Origin: Phytohabitans rumicis
GTDB lineage: Bacteria; Actinomycetota; Actinomycetes; Mycobacteriales; Micromonosporaceae
Reading direction: 5' to 3'
Length of the DNA: 64,000 nt
Assembly: GCF_011764445.1 (NCBI RefSeq)
Contig: NZ_BLPG01000001.1
Coordinates: 1,612,001-1,676,000 of the forward strand
Part shown: positions 27,231-36,107 of the stretch, piece after piece
How the letters are laid out: each line of letters starts with the position of its first letter
How positions within the stretch are numbered: position 1 is the stretch's first letter
Translations under genes and position numbers: made by a program
Notes under the pieces: generated by a model
The model's database searches: none
Seen by the model: only the letters and a program-made list of their open reading frames with translations
Told to the model about the DNA's origin: nothing

Positions 27231-27845
27231 ATGCCTGGAGACAGTAGCGGACCACGGTCCGGTTCTGCAATGCCTCTGGAACTGCTCCGTAGCCCGCCGC
27301 CCAAGGAACGAGCGGACGCCGCGCGCAACCGGGCGGCCGTACTCGACGCGGCCGCCCGGCTCTTCGCCGAGCACGGTGTGGCCACGGTCTCCATGGACGA
27401 GATCGCGGCCACTGCCGGGGTAGGCAAGGGCACGTTGTTCCGCCGCTTCGGAGACAAGGCCGGGTTAGCCGCTGCGCTGCTCGACACGCGCGAGCGGGTG
27501 CTGCAGGAGGCCATCCTGCACGGACCGCCGCCACTCGGCCCCGGGGCGCCCCCGGCCCAACGGCTCACCGCATTCCTCGACGCCTATTTGGACTACCTAC
27601 TGGAGCACCTGGACCTGGTACGGATGTCGGAGACCGCCGCACCCGGCGCCCGCTACCGGATCGGGGCCTACCGATTCTGGCACCGGCACCTGGCGATCCT
27701 GCTGGCCGGCGTACCCGACCCGGATCATGCCGCACACGTTCTCCTGGCCGCCCTGGCCGCCGAACACATGGCCGCGCTGCTACCTGAACTCGGCGAGCCG
27801 CGGATCCGCGCCGGGCTGCGCCGAATCGCCGGTCAACTGCGGTGA
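27231..27845 (+). CDS. TetR-family transcriptional regulator
   Basis: A 204-residue regulator with the helix-turn-helix at about residues 28-72 (AAVLDAAARLFAEHG, then IAATAGVGKGTLFRRFGDK). A ligand domain follows with HLDLVRMSETAAPGARYR. ATG 27231 directly after the palindrome is chosen; ATG 27270 is an alternative. It probably represses the divergent rhodanese gene. The last bases overlap nothing, and another TetR gene follows on the same strand. Confidence 0.83.
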   Translation: MPGDSSGPRSGSAMPLELLRSPPPKERADAARNRAAVLDAAARLFAEHGVATVSMDEIAATAGVGKGTLFRRFGDKAGLAAALLDTRERVLQEAILHGPPPLGPGAPPAQRLTAFLDAYLDYLLEHLDLVRMSETAAPGARYRIGAYRFWHRHLAILLAGVPDPDHAAHVLLAALAAEHMAALLPELGEPRIRAGLRRIAGQLR

Positions 27846-27982
27846 GCGCACGGCTACGGCGGGGTCTAGCACTCGTGGTGCTGATCGGCGTGGCCGGCGG
27901 CGATCTGGTCATCCTGCTGCCCTGCCTGCGTACCCCGGGAATGATTCGAGACGCTCGGGCCACGATGGGCTACGGTGCACGC

Positions 27983-28636
27983 ATGGCCGTGCGTAGTGAG
28001 TCCAGCCGCCAGGCGATTCTGCAGGCGACCATCGACCTGCTCGGCGACCAACCGCCCGGCCCAGTCTCACTGCAGAAGCTGTCCATCGAGCGCATCGCCC
28101 GGCAGGCCGGCGTCAGCAAGATGACGATCTACCGGTGGTGGCCGAGCAAGGCGGCTGTGGTCATCGACTCGTTCCTCGACAACCACGTGGCGCAGACGCC
28201 CGTCAAGGCCACCGGGCGGGCCTTGGAGGCGCTTCGCCAGCACATGGCGTCGCTCGCCCGCGTGTACGCCGGACCCGAAGGGCGGTTGGTCGCGCAGCTG
28301 ATCGCCGAGTGCCAGTTCGATCCGGCGACGTTGCAGGAGTTCAAGCAGCGGTTCTGGCAGGGACGACGGGAAGCCGTCACACAGCTCATCGAACGCGCCA
28401 TGCGCGAAGGGGACCTGCGCAGCGACGTCGAGCCCGACGAGGTCGCCGAGGCGCTGTACGCGCCAATCTATTTCCGTCTGCTGTTCCAGACCGGACCGCT
28501 CGACGCCGAGTCCACCGAACGACTCGTCGACGTCGCCTTGGCGGGCTTCGGCCCGAACGCGGCGCCTCGGGTCATCGGCAAGTCGAAGTCCGAGCGCCCG
28601 CAAGCTCGGCCCCGCTCCGCACGCAAAAGCGCGTGA
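27983..28636 (+). CDS. TetR-family regulator, copy 1 of an inverted pair
   Basis: A 217-residue regulator: SSRQAILQATIDLLGD, then the helix-turn-helix IARQAGVSKMTIYRWWPSK, and a TetR C-terminal domain (LARVYAGPEGRLVAQLIAE). ATG 27983 is chosen because the same start is present in the copy at 33682-34335, giving equal lengths. The two proteins differ mainly between residues 10 and 95 and are identical after that. It converges on the ABC importer operon. Upstream GATTCGAGACG resembles half of the site at 34369. It probably shares operators with its twin. Confidence 0.85.
   Translation: MAVRSESSRQAILQATIDLLGDQPPGPVSLQKLSIERIARQAGVSKMTIYRWWPSKAAVVIDSFLDNHVAQTPVKATGRALEALRQHMASLARVYAGPEGRLVAQLIAECQFDPATLQEFKQRFWQGRREAVTQLIERAMREGDLRSDVEPDEVAEALYAPIYFRLLFQTGPLDAESTERLVDVALAGFGPNAAPRVIGKSKSERPQARPRSARKSA
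28260..28632 (+). repeat. 373-bp exact inverted repeat, arm 1
   Basis: These bases, the 3' part of tetR copy 1, are identical by eye to the reverse complement of 33686-34058. Identity stops sharply one codon before the stop codons (TGA here, TAG in the other copy). Upstream parts of the two genes show many differences. Such a mosaic pattern points to gene conversion, or to recent duplication followed by selection on the 5' half. Confidence 0.85.
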
Positions 28637-28646
28637 CGGCCAGAGG

Positions 28647-29681
28647 TCAGAGGCGGTCGCGCAGACGCCGCTGACGGCCGTAGGCCAGTACCACGAGCAC
28701 GATCGCGATTCCGAAAAGGATCCGCGTGTCGCCCTCGCGGAAGCCGAGTCCACTCAAGATCGTGGTGAGCTCGGTCAGGATCAGTGCGCCGAGCACCGTA
28801 CGGAGATAATCGCCACGGGCACTGCCCAACGCGGTGCCCCCGACGAGGACCGCTGCCAATCCCGAGTAGAAGTACGGGTCTCCAGAATACGGTGTCGCCC
28901 CGCTGGAGAAGCCGGCGATGAGCAGGCCGGCCAGGCCGGCGGTCACCGCTGCCACCGCGAAGACCCCCGTCCACACCCACCCGATGCGGATGAGCAGCCC
29001 GCTCGCCGCACGTGGGTTGGCACCCGTCGCGTACAGCCGCCTCCCGAGCGCGGTGCGAGCCAGAACGAGGGACGCGACGACCAGCACGACGACGCAAAGG
29101 ACCACCACGGGCGGCACGGGCAACCCGAACGTCGTGCCGAGGACCGACGTCCACCGCGTCAGTACCGCCGGCGGCGCACCAACGATGTTCGACTTGGTCA
29201 GCACGAGCACCGCGCTGGTCAGCATCGAGTACATGCCGAGGGTCACGACCAGCGACTGCACCGCGAAGTAGTGACAGATCGCTCCGCAGATGCCCCCCGC
29301 TAGGGCGCAGACCACCGTGGTTGACAGCACGACCGCCCACAGCGGCCAGTTCCGCGAACCACCCAGCTCCGCCGCGGCGACCGCGCCGACCGTGATGTAT
29401 CCGGGAACGGCCAGGTCCAAGCCACCGATGAGCACCACCAAGGTCTGCCCGAGCGACGCGAGCGCCAATAGTGAGGCGATGACGAGGGTCGCACGGATGG
29501 CCGGACCGCTCGCGAAGCCGTCGACGACGACGGCCCCCCAACCGAAGACGCCTATCAGGACGGCGATCTGAAGCGCAGGCAGCCGCGTCTGGAGGGCAGC
29601 CACCCGGGCGCGCACCGTCTGCGCTGGTTTGGCGGGCGACTGCCTCGGCTGAGCCGGCGAGGTAGTCAAGGCATCGGTCAC
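28647..29681 (-). CDS. ABC importer permease (ribose/monosaccharide-type), subunit 1
   Basis: A 344-residue inner-membrane permease of the BPD_transp_2 family with about 8-10 helices. It has the family signatures GGLDLAVPGYITVGAVAA, a cytoplasmic TALGRRLYATGANPRAASG and VLVGGTALGSARGD. It starts at GTG 29681, which overlaps the stop of the second permease (GTGA). It is the last gene of the operon binding protein, ATPase, permease, permease. The sugar-type architecture also serves other compounds, and here the neighbours are aromatic catabolic genes. Confidence 0.87.
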   Translation of the reverse strand: MTDALTTSPAQPRQSPAKPAQTVRARVAALQTRLPALQIAVLIGVFGWGAVVVDGFASGPAIRATLVIASLLALASLGQTLVVLIGGLDLAVPGYITVGAVAAAELGGSRNWPLWAVVLSTTVVCALAGGICGAICHYFAVQSLVVTLGMYSMLTSAVLVLTKSNIVGAPPAVLTRWTSVLGTTFGLPVPPVVVLCVVVLVVASLVLARTALGRRLYATGANPRAASGLLIRIGWVWTGVFAVAAVTAGLAGLLIAGFSSGATPYSGDPYFYSGLAAVLVGGTALGSARGDYLRTVLGALILTELTTILSGLGFREGDTRILFGIAIVLVVLAYGRQRRLRDRL

Positions 29682-30685
29682 CGGGCAGCCTCCGATCGGG
29701 TCCGGGCCAGCAGGCTTGCGAGAATCACGCCGATGACGAGGAGTAGGCCGTACACGAATTGCACGTAGTTGGGTGAGACGCCAGTCGCCGACAGCATCTC
29801 CTGGAGTAGGAAGATCGAGCAGGCGCCCAGGAAGGAGCCGAACAGGCCGCCGCGTCCACCCGCAAACGAGGTGCCGCCGAGCGATACGCCGGCGAGGGCG
29901 ATCAGTGAGTACGTGGTGGCAAGCGACGACTCCGAGGATTGGATTACGGCCGTGAGTGCAATCCCCGCGATGGCGGCGAAGACGCCTGCGACGACGTAGG
30001 CGGCGACGCGTATCCCCGCGACGTTGACGCCTGCCGAGAAGGCGGCTACCTCGTCGCCACCCACTGCGCGGAGCGTCCGTACGTACGGCGTCCGGGACAG
30101 GGCCAGCCAGATCACCGCCGCCGCGGCCATGGTGAGTAGTCCGCCCGGAACGCCGCCGACGCTGCGTGCCAGGTCGGTGGTCCAATTCCGCGGTGCCGCC
30201 GTCGGTACCGCGGACAGGTTCAGCGACATGCCGCTCAGGACGAAGAAGGTCGTCAGGGTGGCGATGACCGGCTGCAGGCGGCCCACCACCACAAGCAGGC
30301 CGTTAACCAGCCCGGTGACCACCCCGATCAGGAGCAGGATCGGGATGGACGCAAAAGCGGAACCGAGGCCTGCCGGGATCAGCAGGACGACGAACACGCA
30401 GTTGACCAACGTCGCCAGCGGGCCGACAGAGATGTCGATTCCGCCGCCGCCACCCAGGATGGGCGGTGTGGACGCCAGCGCCACCAACACCAACGGCGCG
30501 AGGGTCCCCAAAAGCACCGGCCAATGCGATGGATCCAGGAACGCCGGTTGCAGCACCACGTTGCCCGCGAGCAGAGCGACAGTCAGCACCAGGGCGAAGG
30601 CCCACGGTCGACGTCGGAAGCCGTCCAGCACGCTCCTGGCCGCGACGGCGCTCTCACGCGTCCGAGGCTGCGTGTTCACCGACAT
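29678..30685 (-). CDS. ABC importer permease (ribose/monosaccharide-type), subunit 2
   Basis: A 335-residue BPD_transp_2 permease with multiple helices. Family landmarks are GGGGGIDISVGPLATLVN, the cytoplasmic TPYVRTLRAVGGDEVAAFSAG and GVSLGGTSFAGGRGG. It is related to but distinct from the other permease, so the membrane channel is probably a heterodimer. It starts 13 bases after the ATPase gene's corrected stop. Confidence 0.87.
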   Translation of the reverse strand: MSVNTQPRTRESAVAARSVLDGFRRRPWAFALVLTVALLAGNVVLQPAFLDPSHWPVLLGTLAPLVLVALASTPPILGGGGGIDISVGPLATLVNCVFVVLLIPAGLGSAFASIPILLLIGVVTGLVNGLLVVVGRLQPVIATLTTFFVLSGMSLNLSAVPTAAPRNWTTDLARSVGGVPGGLLTMAAAAVIWLALSRTPYVRTLRAVGGDEVAAFSAGVNVAGIRVAAYVVAGVFAAIAGIALTAVIQSSESSLATTYSLIALAGVSLGGTSFAGGRGGLFGSFLGACSIFLLQEMLSATGVSPNYVQFVYGLLLVIGVILASLLARTRSEAAR

Positions 30686-30698
30686 CCGGCCCTCCTTC

Positions 30699-32254
30699 TC
30701 AGGTCTGGTTCGCCTCGGTGGTTACGGGGGAACCGAAGTAGGCGCTGACGATCGCCGAACGGGTCAGCCGATCCCGGGGATTTCCGCCACGAGAGCGTGA
30801 TCGCGGAAGACGAGCACCCTGTCCATCAGAGCGACCAGTTCATCCACCTCGGTGGAGAGCATCACGACAACGGTCCCGGAGGCGCACAGATCCTGCAGCA
30901 CGTCGTAGAGATCGTGCTTGGCTGACACGTCGATCCCACGGGTCGGGTCGTTGAGCAGGAGCACCGACGGTCCATCGGCAAGTGTGCGGGCGATGACGAC
31001 CTTCTGCTGATTCCCCCGGACAGCGTGGTGATGGAGTCGCCGGGATCGCGCATCTTCAACCGCAGCGGGCCGGCGTCGCGGGCGAGCCGGCGATCGGTCC
31101 GCCCGGGCCGGATCAAGCCCGCGACGGTGTCCCGGCGCAACGTGGGAAGTCCGTAGTTCTCTCGGATCGACAGCTGCTCGAACAGTCCCTCGCTGCGCCG
31201 CTCGCGCGGAACGTAGCCGATGCCGCGCCTTCGAGCCGTCGCCGGATCGTCGATGACAACAGCGTTGGGGCCGTCGACCCGGGTCACCGTGCCGCCGCCG
31301 GGCGGCCGGAGGCCGCGTAACGCCTTGAGGAAGCCCTCTTGCCCATGCCCTCCAGGCCCGCGACGCCGACCAGCTCGCCGGCGCGCAGCTCGAGGTCAAC
31401 CGGCGGCGCACCGTTCTTCAGCCGAACGTCTCGCACCTGCAGCACAGGGCCGCCGGTAGTCCGTCCGTGCCCCCACGGGCGCCCTCACTCGCCTCGGCCA
31501 TGAGCTGTACCAGCTGGGCCACCGAGGTGCTGCCGATGTCGAGTCGCGAGGCGACCGTCGTGCCGGCGCGCAGCACCGTCACGACGGTGCTGATCTCGAA
31601 CACCTCGTCCATCCGGTGGGAGATGAAGACAACGCCGACACCGCGGGACGTCAACTCCCGGACGACCGAGAAGAGACGGTCGCGGGTCGCGACGTCGAGT
31701 GCGGACGTGGACTCGTCCAGGATGAGGACCTGCGGGTCGGCCACCAACGAGCGAGCGACGCAACAGGCCTGCCGACCGGACAGGGACAGACTCCCGATCG
31801 GTCGGTCGACGTCTACGGGGGCGCCGAGGAGCCGCTCTAGCACGTCGCTCGCGCGTTGTCTCCGCTCGCTGGCGCTTGCACCGGAACGGCGTGCGCCGAG
31901 CCATACGTTTTCGAGAATGGACGATCCGGGAACGGTGAGGACCTCCTGGAAGACCGTCGAGATACCCCGGACCCGGGCCTGGGCAGGCGTGCGCAGGCCG
32001 GTGGCGGTGACACCGTCGATCAGCAGAGAGCCGGCGTCCGGGCGATGCACCCCGGAGAGGATCTTGACCAGCGTGCTCTTCCCGCTGCCGTTCTCGCCCA
32101 TGACCGTGTGCACCTCGCCCGGGCGAACCTCGAGGTCCGCCCGAACGAGTGCCTGCGTCGCACCGAAGGACTTGCTGATGCCCGTGGCGACAACCCGCGA
32201 CCCGGTCGACGCCTCGGGTTCACCGCCACGCACGGCGGCGGTGTGGTCGATCAT
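30699..32254 (-). CDS. ABC importer ATPase with two nucleotide-binding domains, RbsA-like (four frameshifts)
   Basis: A tandem ATPase of about 519 residues. Domain 1 has Walker A GENGSGKST, SLSGRQACCVARSLV and Walker B VLILDESTSAL. Domain 2 has a degenerate Walker A region (GVAGLEGMG), IGYVPRERRSEGLF, LSGGNQQKVVIART and DPTRGIDV. This is the usual RbsA/XylG plan. Breaks lie near 31472, 31347, 31017 and 30777, each repaired by one G in a G run, and four added bases give 520 codons. The repaired end reads IPGDRLTRSAIVSAYFG, stop at 30699. Its start overlaps the binding-protein stop (ATGA at 32251). Confidence 0.85.
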
Positions 32255-33513
32255 CCCTGCACCCTGAAGAAGGCCGCGAGCTCCTGGTCGGTCATGAACG
32301 TGTCGTCCGGCAGGGCGGCGTCACCTGGGCTCGAGGGCTGCCAACCGGGCTTGTAGACCGTGTCGAGGTTCTCCGCGGTGATGTACTTGGGCTGAGTGAT
32401 CATCTGGTTGAGCACCGGGCCATCGCCACGGAGTATCCGAAGGGCCACTTCGGCGAAGACGCGGCCGATGTGGACGTCCGGTGTCGAGGTGCCGAACTGG
32501 GTGTACGTGTCCTTGTTCTGGTAGGCGAACGCGATGCTGCCCTCGGTGGATCCGCCATCGGCGATCGCCGGCACCGGGCGCCCGAGTTGCTGGAAGGCCT
32601 GGATGACGCCGGTGGTCATGACACCCGACTGGAGGACTCCGTCGATACGGCCGGGGTGGGTGGCGAGGAACTGCAACGTGGCGGCCTTGGTGGCGGCCGA
32701 GTTGTAGTTGCCGGTGACTTCACCGGCAATCTTGATGTCCGGGCACAGCGCGAGCGCGGCTTTGAAGCCGGCGAATGCGTCTGAGTCCTGTTGGACACCC
32801 GGGATCCCGTGGACCATCAGCACCGTTCCCTTGCCACCCATCTTCGCGGCGACCTTCGATGCGAGCGTGGCCGCCTGAAGCCAGTTGTTGATGCCGACGC
32901 CGACCGAGTACGCCGAGGGCACCGGGCTCCAGGCAGCGACGACCGGGATTCCGGCCTTGCCCGCCGCATCGATCGCGCCGACGTAGGGCGCTGGGGCGAG
33001 CGGCTCGACGATGATCAGGTCCGGCTTGCTCGCGACGAGCTGGTTGAACAGCTGCAGGTGGCCCGGCACGTCGGCCTGCGACTGAGGTGCGACGCTGGCA
33101 ACGATCTGTACGTTGCCGGACTTCTCAAGGGTGGATTTCAAGGACGCGAGGGTAGCCGTCTGGAAGGCGTTGACCGGCGGATCCCAGACGATGCCCACCT
33201 TGTACGGACCTGGATGACTCGGCTTCCAGTTGGTCCAATGCGACGGGAGAACCTCAGACGTGTAGCCGTTGTAGGCGGCCGCGACGTTCTGCGGCAGTTT
33301 GCCGACGAGATTCTGCGGATCCTTGGGCGCCACGGTCGGGACCGAGCCACAGGTTCCGGCCGCGGCCAGACTTCCCTCCGAGCCGCCTGCCGACGGCGTG
33401 CCGGAGTCGGCCGAGGAGCACGCGCTGAGGAGGAGTGCGGCCGTCGCGGATGCGAGTGCCGCCAGGTGCAGACGTCCGAGCCGACGCGGTGCTCGGGAGA
33501 GGGAAGGCGACAT
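32251..33513 (-). CDS. ABC importer substrate-binding lipoprotein (ribose-type)
   Basis: A 420-residue periplasmic-binding-protein-like lipoprotein. The signal ends in the lipobox LLSAC. The mature fold is of the ribose/ABC sugar type: KVGIVWDPPVNAFQTATLAS, PDLIIVEPLAPAPYVGAID and GIPVVAAWSP. ATG 33513 has GGAG 6 bases upstream. It is the first gene of the importer operon, with the TetR-type site at 33576-33593 in its promoter. Given the neighbours, the cargo may be an aromatic acid or glycoside rather than ribose. Confidence 0.87.
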   Translation of the reverse strand: MSPSLSRAPRRLGRLHLAALASATAALLLSACSSADSGTPSAGGSEGSLAAAGTCGSVPTVAPKDPQNLVGKLPQNVAAAYNGYTSEVLPSHWTNWKPSHPGPYKVGIVWDPPVNAFQTATLASLKSTLEKSGNVQIVASVAPQSQADVPGHLQLFNQLVASKPDLIIVEPLAPAPYVGAIDAAGKAGIPVVAAWSPVPSAYSVGVGINNWLQAATLASKVAAKMGGKGTVLMVHGIPGVQQDSDAFAGFKAALALCPDIKIAGEVTGNYNSAATKAATLQFLATHPGRIDGVLQSGVMTTGVIQAFQQLGRPVPAIADGGSTEGSIAFAYQNKDTYTQFGTSTPDVHIGRVFAEVALRILRGDGPVLNQMITQPKYITAENLDTVYKPGWQPSSPGDAALPDDTFMTDQELAAFFRVQG

Positions 33514-33575
33514 GGGGCGCTCCGTTCGGGATGGGCGATCGTGCGTCGCTGAACGGCTCCAGCAAAGCACGCTCG

Positions 33576-33593
33576 ATACGATACGTCTAGTAT
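33576..33593. promoter_or_regulatory. TetR-pair operator, site 1 (ABC importer)
   Basis: ATACGATACGTCTAGTAT is the exact reverse complement of the site at 45503-45520. Outer arms GCTC and GAGC extend the dyad. It lies 63 bases ahead of the importer's first start codon and near the 3' end of tetR copy 2. The 168-bp gap 33514-33681 holds no gene. Confidence 0.65.
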
Positions 33594-33681
33594 CTGAGCG
33601 CAGGCAGCAATGAACCCGGTTGGATCCACCCAAAGGGGACGGCAAGGGCCGCCGCGTCAGGGATCGGCCGGGTAACGCCGT

Positions 33682-34335
33682 CTATGCGCTTTTGCGTGCG
33701 GAGCGGGGCCGAGCTTGCGGGCGCTCGGACTTCGACTTGCCGATGACCCGAGGCGCCGCGTTCGGGCCGAAGCCCGCCAAGGCGACGTCGACGAGTCGTT
33801 CGGTGGACTCGGCGTCGAGCGGTCCGGTCTGGAACAGCAGACGGAAATAGATTGGCGCGTACAGCGCCTCGGCGACCTCGTCGGGCTCGACGTCGCTGCG
33901 CAGGTCCCCTTCGCGCATGGCGCGTTCGATGAGCTGTGTGACGGCTTCCCGTCGTCCCTGCCAGAACCGCTGCTTGAACTCCTGCAACGTCGCCGGATCG
34001 AACTGGCACTCGGCGATCAGCTGCGCGACCAACCGCCCTTCGGGTCCGGCGTACACGCTGGCCAGCGACGCCATGTGCTGGCGAAGCGTCTCAAGCGGCG
34101 AACCTGTGTCCTCGACGGGCGTCTGCGCCACATGGTTGTCGAGGAACGAGTCGATGACCACAGCCGCCTTGCTCGGCCACCACCGGTAGATCGTCATCTT
34201 GCTGACGCCGGCCTGCCGGGCGATCCCCTCGATGGACAACTTCTGCAGCGACACCGGGCCGGGCGGTTGGTCACCGAGCAGGTCGATGGTCGCCCGCAGA
34301 ATCGCCTCGCGACTCGACTCGCTCCGCACGGCCAT
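33682..34335 (-). CDS. TetR-family regulator, copy 2 of an inverted pair
   Basis: A 217-residue twin of the regulator at 27983-28636. The helix-turn-helix IARQAGVSKMTIYRWWPSK is identical, so both should recognise the same DNA. Differences are confined to the first half, for example EDTGSPLETL versus KATGRALEAL at about residues 75-85. It is divergent from the FAH-family gene at 34463, with a weak and a strong site between (34369, 34431). It probably controls the importer and the ring-cleavage genes. Confidence 0.86.
   Translation of the reverse strand: MAVRSESSREAILRATIDLLGDQPPGPVSLQKLSIEGIARQAGVSKMTIYRWWPSKAAVVIDSFLDNHVAQTPVEDTGSPLETLRQHMASLASVYAGPEGRLVAQLIAECQFDPATLQEFKQRFWQGRREAVTQLIERAMREGDLRSDVEPDEVAEALYAPIYFRLLFQTGPLDAESTERLVDVALAGFGPNAAPRVIGKSKSERPQARPRSARKSA
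33686..34058 (-). repeat. 373-bp exact inverted repeat, arm 2
   Basis: Reverse complement of 28260-28632 with no difference seen. The two arms flank the 4.9-kb ABC importer operon in inverted orientation, so recombination between them could invert it. Confidence 0.85.
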
Positions 34336-34368
34336 CGCTAAACCGTACAGGACCGGCGATCTCATCCT

Positions 34369-34386
34369 GGCCGATGCGTCTCGAAT
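34369..34386. promoter_or_regulatory. Weak TetR-pair operator in the tetR copy 2 leader
   Basis: On the minus strand ATTCGAGACGCATCGGCC matches the strong sites at about 13 of 18 positions. It lies 34 bases upstream of the tetR copy 2 start, suggesting autoregulation. Confidence 0.35.
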
Positions 34387-34430
34387 CACACACCGGGCAA
34401 GGGGTGACGGGGGCCCCGGCGGCCGCTACT

Positions 34431-34448
34431 ATACGAGACGTATCGAAT
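34431..34448. promoter_or_regulatory. TetR-pair operator, site 2 (FAH-family operon)
   Basis: ATACGAGACGTATCGAAT matches the site at 45503 at 16 of 18 positions. It ends 14 bases before the GTG start at 34463, overlapping the probable promoter or leader of the 34-43 kb operon. Confidence 0.65.
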
Positions 34449-34462
34449 AGGTTGGAGGTCCC

Positions 34463-35496
34463 GTGAAATTCGGACGCATTCAGGTCGCCACACCGGACGG
34501 CAACCAGGTTCGTATCGTCGCGGCACAGCCGGAGCACGGCAGGGTGGTGGACCTGGCACGGGCCTATGCGCACACCCTCCAGCGTCGGGGTGCCACGGCG
34601 GAGGCTGCGACCCGGGTGGCGCGGGCTCTGTTCCCGGCGAGCATGGCCGCCGCACTGGCCGCGGGTCCGGCCCTACGCGAGGCGGCCGAGCAGGCCCTGA
34701 GCGCGGCGGACGACGCGGCGACGCCGATCGAGCACGTCACCTGGGTCGCAGCGGTGGACCCGCCGGTGATCCGGGACGGGCTGACCTTCCCGGTGCACAT
34801 GAAGCACTTCAGCGAGAAGGTCGGGGCGGGGCTGCCCAACCCGCAGATCTTCAAGACGCCGCCCTACTTCAAGGGATCGACGGGGTTGTGTACGGCCACG
34901 ACGCCGAGGTCCCGTACCCCTCCTACACGGAGTTCCTCGACTACGAACTCGAGATCGGAGTGGTCGTCGGAGGAGCCGGCCGCAACCTGACCCCGGAAGA
35001 GGCCGAGGACCGCCTGTTCGGGTTCACCATCTTCAACGACTTCTCCGCACGGGACCTGCAGGCGGCGGAGATGGGCATGGGCATGGGTCCACAGAAGTGC
35101 AAGGATTTCGCCTTCGGCATCGGGCCGTGGATCGTGACCCGCGACGAGCTGCCGCCGCTGGCGCAGCTGTCCGGTTCCATCCGGGTCAACGGGGAGCTGT
35201 GGTCGTCATGCACCGCGGACGGCGGGATCTTCTCGCCGGCCGAGCTCATCGCCTGGGTGTCGCTCGGCGACAACCTGCAGCCCGGAGACCTGATCGGCCT
35301 GGGCACCCTCGGCAACGGCTCGGGCCTGGAAATCGACCGCAGGCTCAGCCCGGGCGACGTCCTTGAGCTGCAGCTGGACGGGATCGGCGTCCTCCGCAAC
35401 CGCATCGGCGGTCGCGAGAGCGCCGGGTGGTGGCCGCAGGAAAAGCCCTATCCATTCGGCGCGACCGACGAGCGGAAAGCGGAGGCGGCGGCGTGA
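34463..35496 (+). CDS. Fumarylacetoacetate hydrolase family protein (one frameshift)
   Basis: An FAH-fold hydrolase of about 344 residues. The metal-binding pattern is seen in DYELEIGVVVGGAGR and GFTIFNDFSARDLQ, later GIGPWIVTRDELPP and DLIGLGTLGNGSG. This family includes acylpyruvate hydrolases, hydratases and isomerases acting on ring-cleavage products. The frame breaks near 34878. One added G gives STGVVYGHDAEVPYPS and 345 codons. GTG 34463 follows GGAGG. It heads a long rightward operon and is the first gene after a strong TetR-type site. Its stop overlaps the cupin start (GTGA). Confidence 0.83.
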
Positions 35497-36107
35497 GCGC
35501 CGGTGACGGGAACGTCCGCACCGGGCGCGTCCGGCGGGTGGTGACCGGCATCGACGAGCAGGGCCGCTCGGTCATCCTCAGCGACGGCGAGGCCCCCAAC
35601 GTGTTCCGGTCCCCGACCGTGCCAGGCTTCGGCGCCGTGCAGGTCTGGACCACCGCACCCGGCCCTGTGCGCAACGACGGCGCCGCCGACGCGGCCGGCG
35701 CGGACGTCGAGATCCCCATGTATCCGCCGCTCGGCGGCACGGTCTTCCGTGTCGCAGACTTCCCGCCCGACACCGCCTACGGCGAGGTCGGCAAGGACCA
35801 GCTGTTCTCCGACATCGGCGGCGAGCACGCCCGGGATGGCGCCACGCACAGCGGCGATCGTCACTTCTGGTTTCACAAGACCGACTCGATCGACTTCGGG
35901 GTCGTCCTCGAGGGTGAGATCTGGATGCTGCTCGACGAGGGCGAGTGCCTGCTCAGGGCGGGCGACGTCATCGTCCAGCGGGGCACCGCCCACTCCTGGT
36001 CCAACCGGTCCGGCAAGCCGTGCCGCATCGCGTTTCTGCTGCTCGGCGCCCTACCGGTGGCAGGCATAACCGCGGACGAAGAGACATTCGCGCAATGGCC
36101 GGCATGA
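35493..36107 (+). CDS. Cupin-domain protein
   Basis: A 204-residue single-cupin protein. The two cupin motifs appear as DSIDFGVVLEGEIWMLLDEGE (split here as DSIDFGVVLEGEIWML and LLDEGE) and AGDVIVQRGTAHSWSN, with a HSGDRHFWFHKTD segment before them. GTG 35493 overlaps the previous stop and has GGAGG upstream, which is why the longer frame from 35427 is rejected. Such proteins act as metal-dependent dioxygenases, isomerases or sensors. The metal ligands are incomplete compared with classic dioxygenases, so the role is open. Confidence 0.75.
   Translation: MSAGDGNVRTGRVRRVVTGIDEQGRSVILSDGEAPNVFRSPTVPGFGAVQVWTTAPGPVRNDGAADAAGADVEIPMYPPLGGTVFRVADFPPDTAYGEVGKDQLFSDIGGEHARDGATHSGDRHFWFHKTDSIDFGVVLEGEIWMLLDEGECLLRAGDVIVQRGTAHSWSNRSGKPCRIAFLLLGALPVAGITADEETFAQWPA

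Noticed and set aside
28260-34058. Possibility that the inverted tetR arms are terminal repeats of a transposon
   Set aside because: The arms are coding sequence of complete regulators, and no transposase or target-site duplication is seen.
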